Below are positions 17,591 to 17,786 of a stretch of 17,786 bases of DNA, in pieces (position 1 is the stretch's first letter; each line of letters opens with the position of its first letter). The notes under the pieces were generated by a model, which saw only the letters and a program-made list of their open reading frames with translations, did not search any database and was not told where the DNA came from. A program made the translations under genes and the position numbers. The stretch covers positions 62,476 to 80,261 of the forward strand of contig NWUY0300001134.1 in assembly GCA_004151065.3 (NCBI GenBank), read 5' to 3'. The DNA is from Larix sibirica (taxonomy: Eukaryota; Streptophyta; Pinopsida; Pinales; Pinaceae).

Positions 17591-17761
17591 ACATTCTAAA
17601 TCTTTAGTAACTCTAACTTTTGATCAAAATTCTAAATCATTAGGAATTCTAACTTTTTGTCATTAAATTTGATAACTAATCGAACCGAGATCATCAAAGG
17701 TTTGATCAAAATTCTAAATCATTAGGAACTCTAACTTGTTGTCATTAAATTTGATAACTAA
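17591..17761 (+). repeat. 82-bp repeat, two full copies and a partial one
   Basis: The block starting TTTGATCAAAATTCTAAATC lies at 17619-17679 and again at 17701-17761 with few changes, both ending ATTTGATAACTAA. A spacer of about 21 bp separates them. The piece at 17591-17618 matches the inner part, so the array had at least 2.5 copies and may continue beyond the window. Confidence 0.9.
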
Positions 17762-17786
17762 GAGAAGTTAATTATAGGTAGTAAAC

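Noticed and set aside
1-17786. Bacterial-type operons, toxin genes, tRNA or rRNA genes
   Set aside because: None seen: no ribosome-binding patterns ahead of long frames, no cloverleaf or rRNA signature, and the window is eukaryotic retroelement DNA.

Overview
The window looks like a stretch of nuclear DNA from a seed plant with a large, transposon-rich genome. It is AT-rich and full of old retroelement remains, and the LINE carries the RNase H tail typical of plants. A conifer-type genome would fit, but nothing here proves the species. I found no intact protein-coding gene, tRNA or rRNA. One ambiguous base (n) lies at 9745.

Layout. (1) About 300-3060, minus strand: a decayed plant LINE. Its reverse transcriptase, connecting region, zf-RVT zinc module and RNase H can all be read in order despite stops and frameshifts. 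The 5' part (ORF1 and endonuclease) is missing. (2) About 3290-8826, plus strand: a decayed Ty3/gypsy retrotransposon. In order it shows an N-terminal region, five CCHC zinc-knuckle modules in one phase, a broken protease, a capsid/gag-like domain, reverse transcriptase, RNase H and integrase, ending at a TGA at 8824-8826. No LTR pair was recognised. The LINE and the gypsy body lie with their 5' sides facing each other. (3) About 8827-11190: AT-rich non-coding DNA with simple repeats and a C-rich tract. (4) About 11190-11587: a cluster of TGTCGRAT motifs ending in a CACTA-like terminus. This could be one end of a non-autonomous DNA transposon whose other end may lie near 9582. (5) About 12880-14900: a possible minus-strand remnant of a helical-repeat (ARM/HEAT-like) protein gene, with a duplicated exon-plus-flank block. 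A 33-bp direct repeat brackets this region at 12538 and 15199. (6) About 15330-17760: a series of unrelated local tandem duplications with periods of about 57, 57-58, 146, 28 and 82 bp. The 57-58-bp array has AG|GTAA splice-like junctions at its unit boundaries.

No genes here act together in a living pathway. The two retroelements are independent fossils, each of which would have encoded its own copying machinery. The most interesting points are the gypsy domain order (zinc knuckles and protease before a capsid-like domain), the five-knuckle array, the CACTA-like end with its motif cluster, and the AG|GTAA tandem array.
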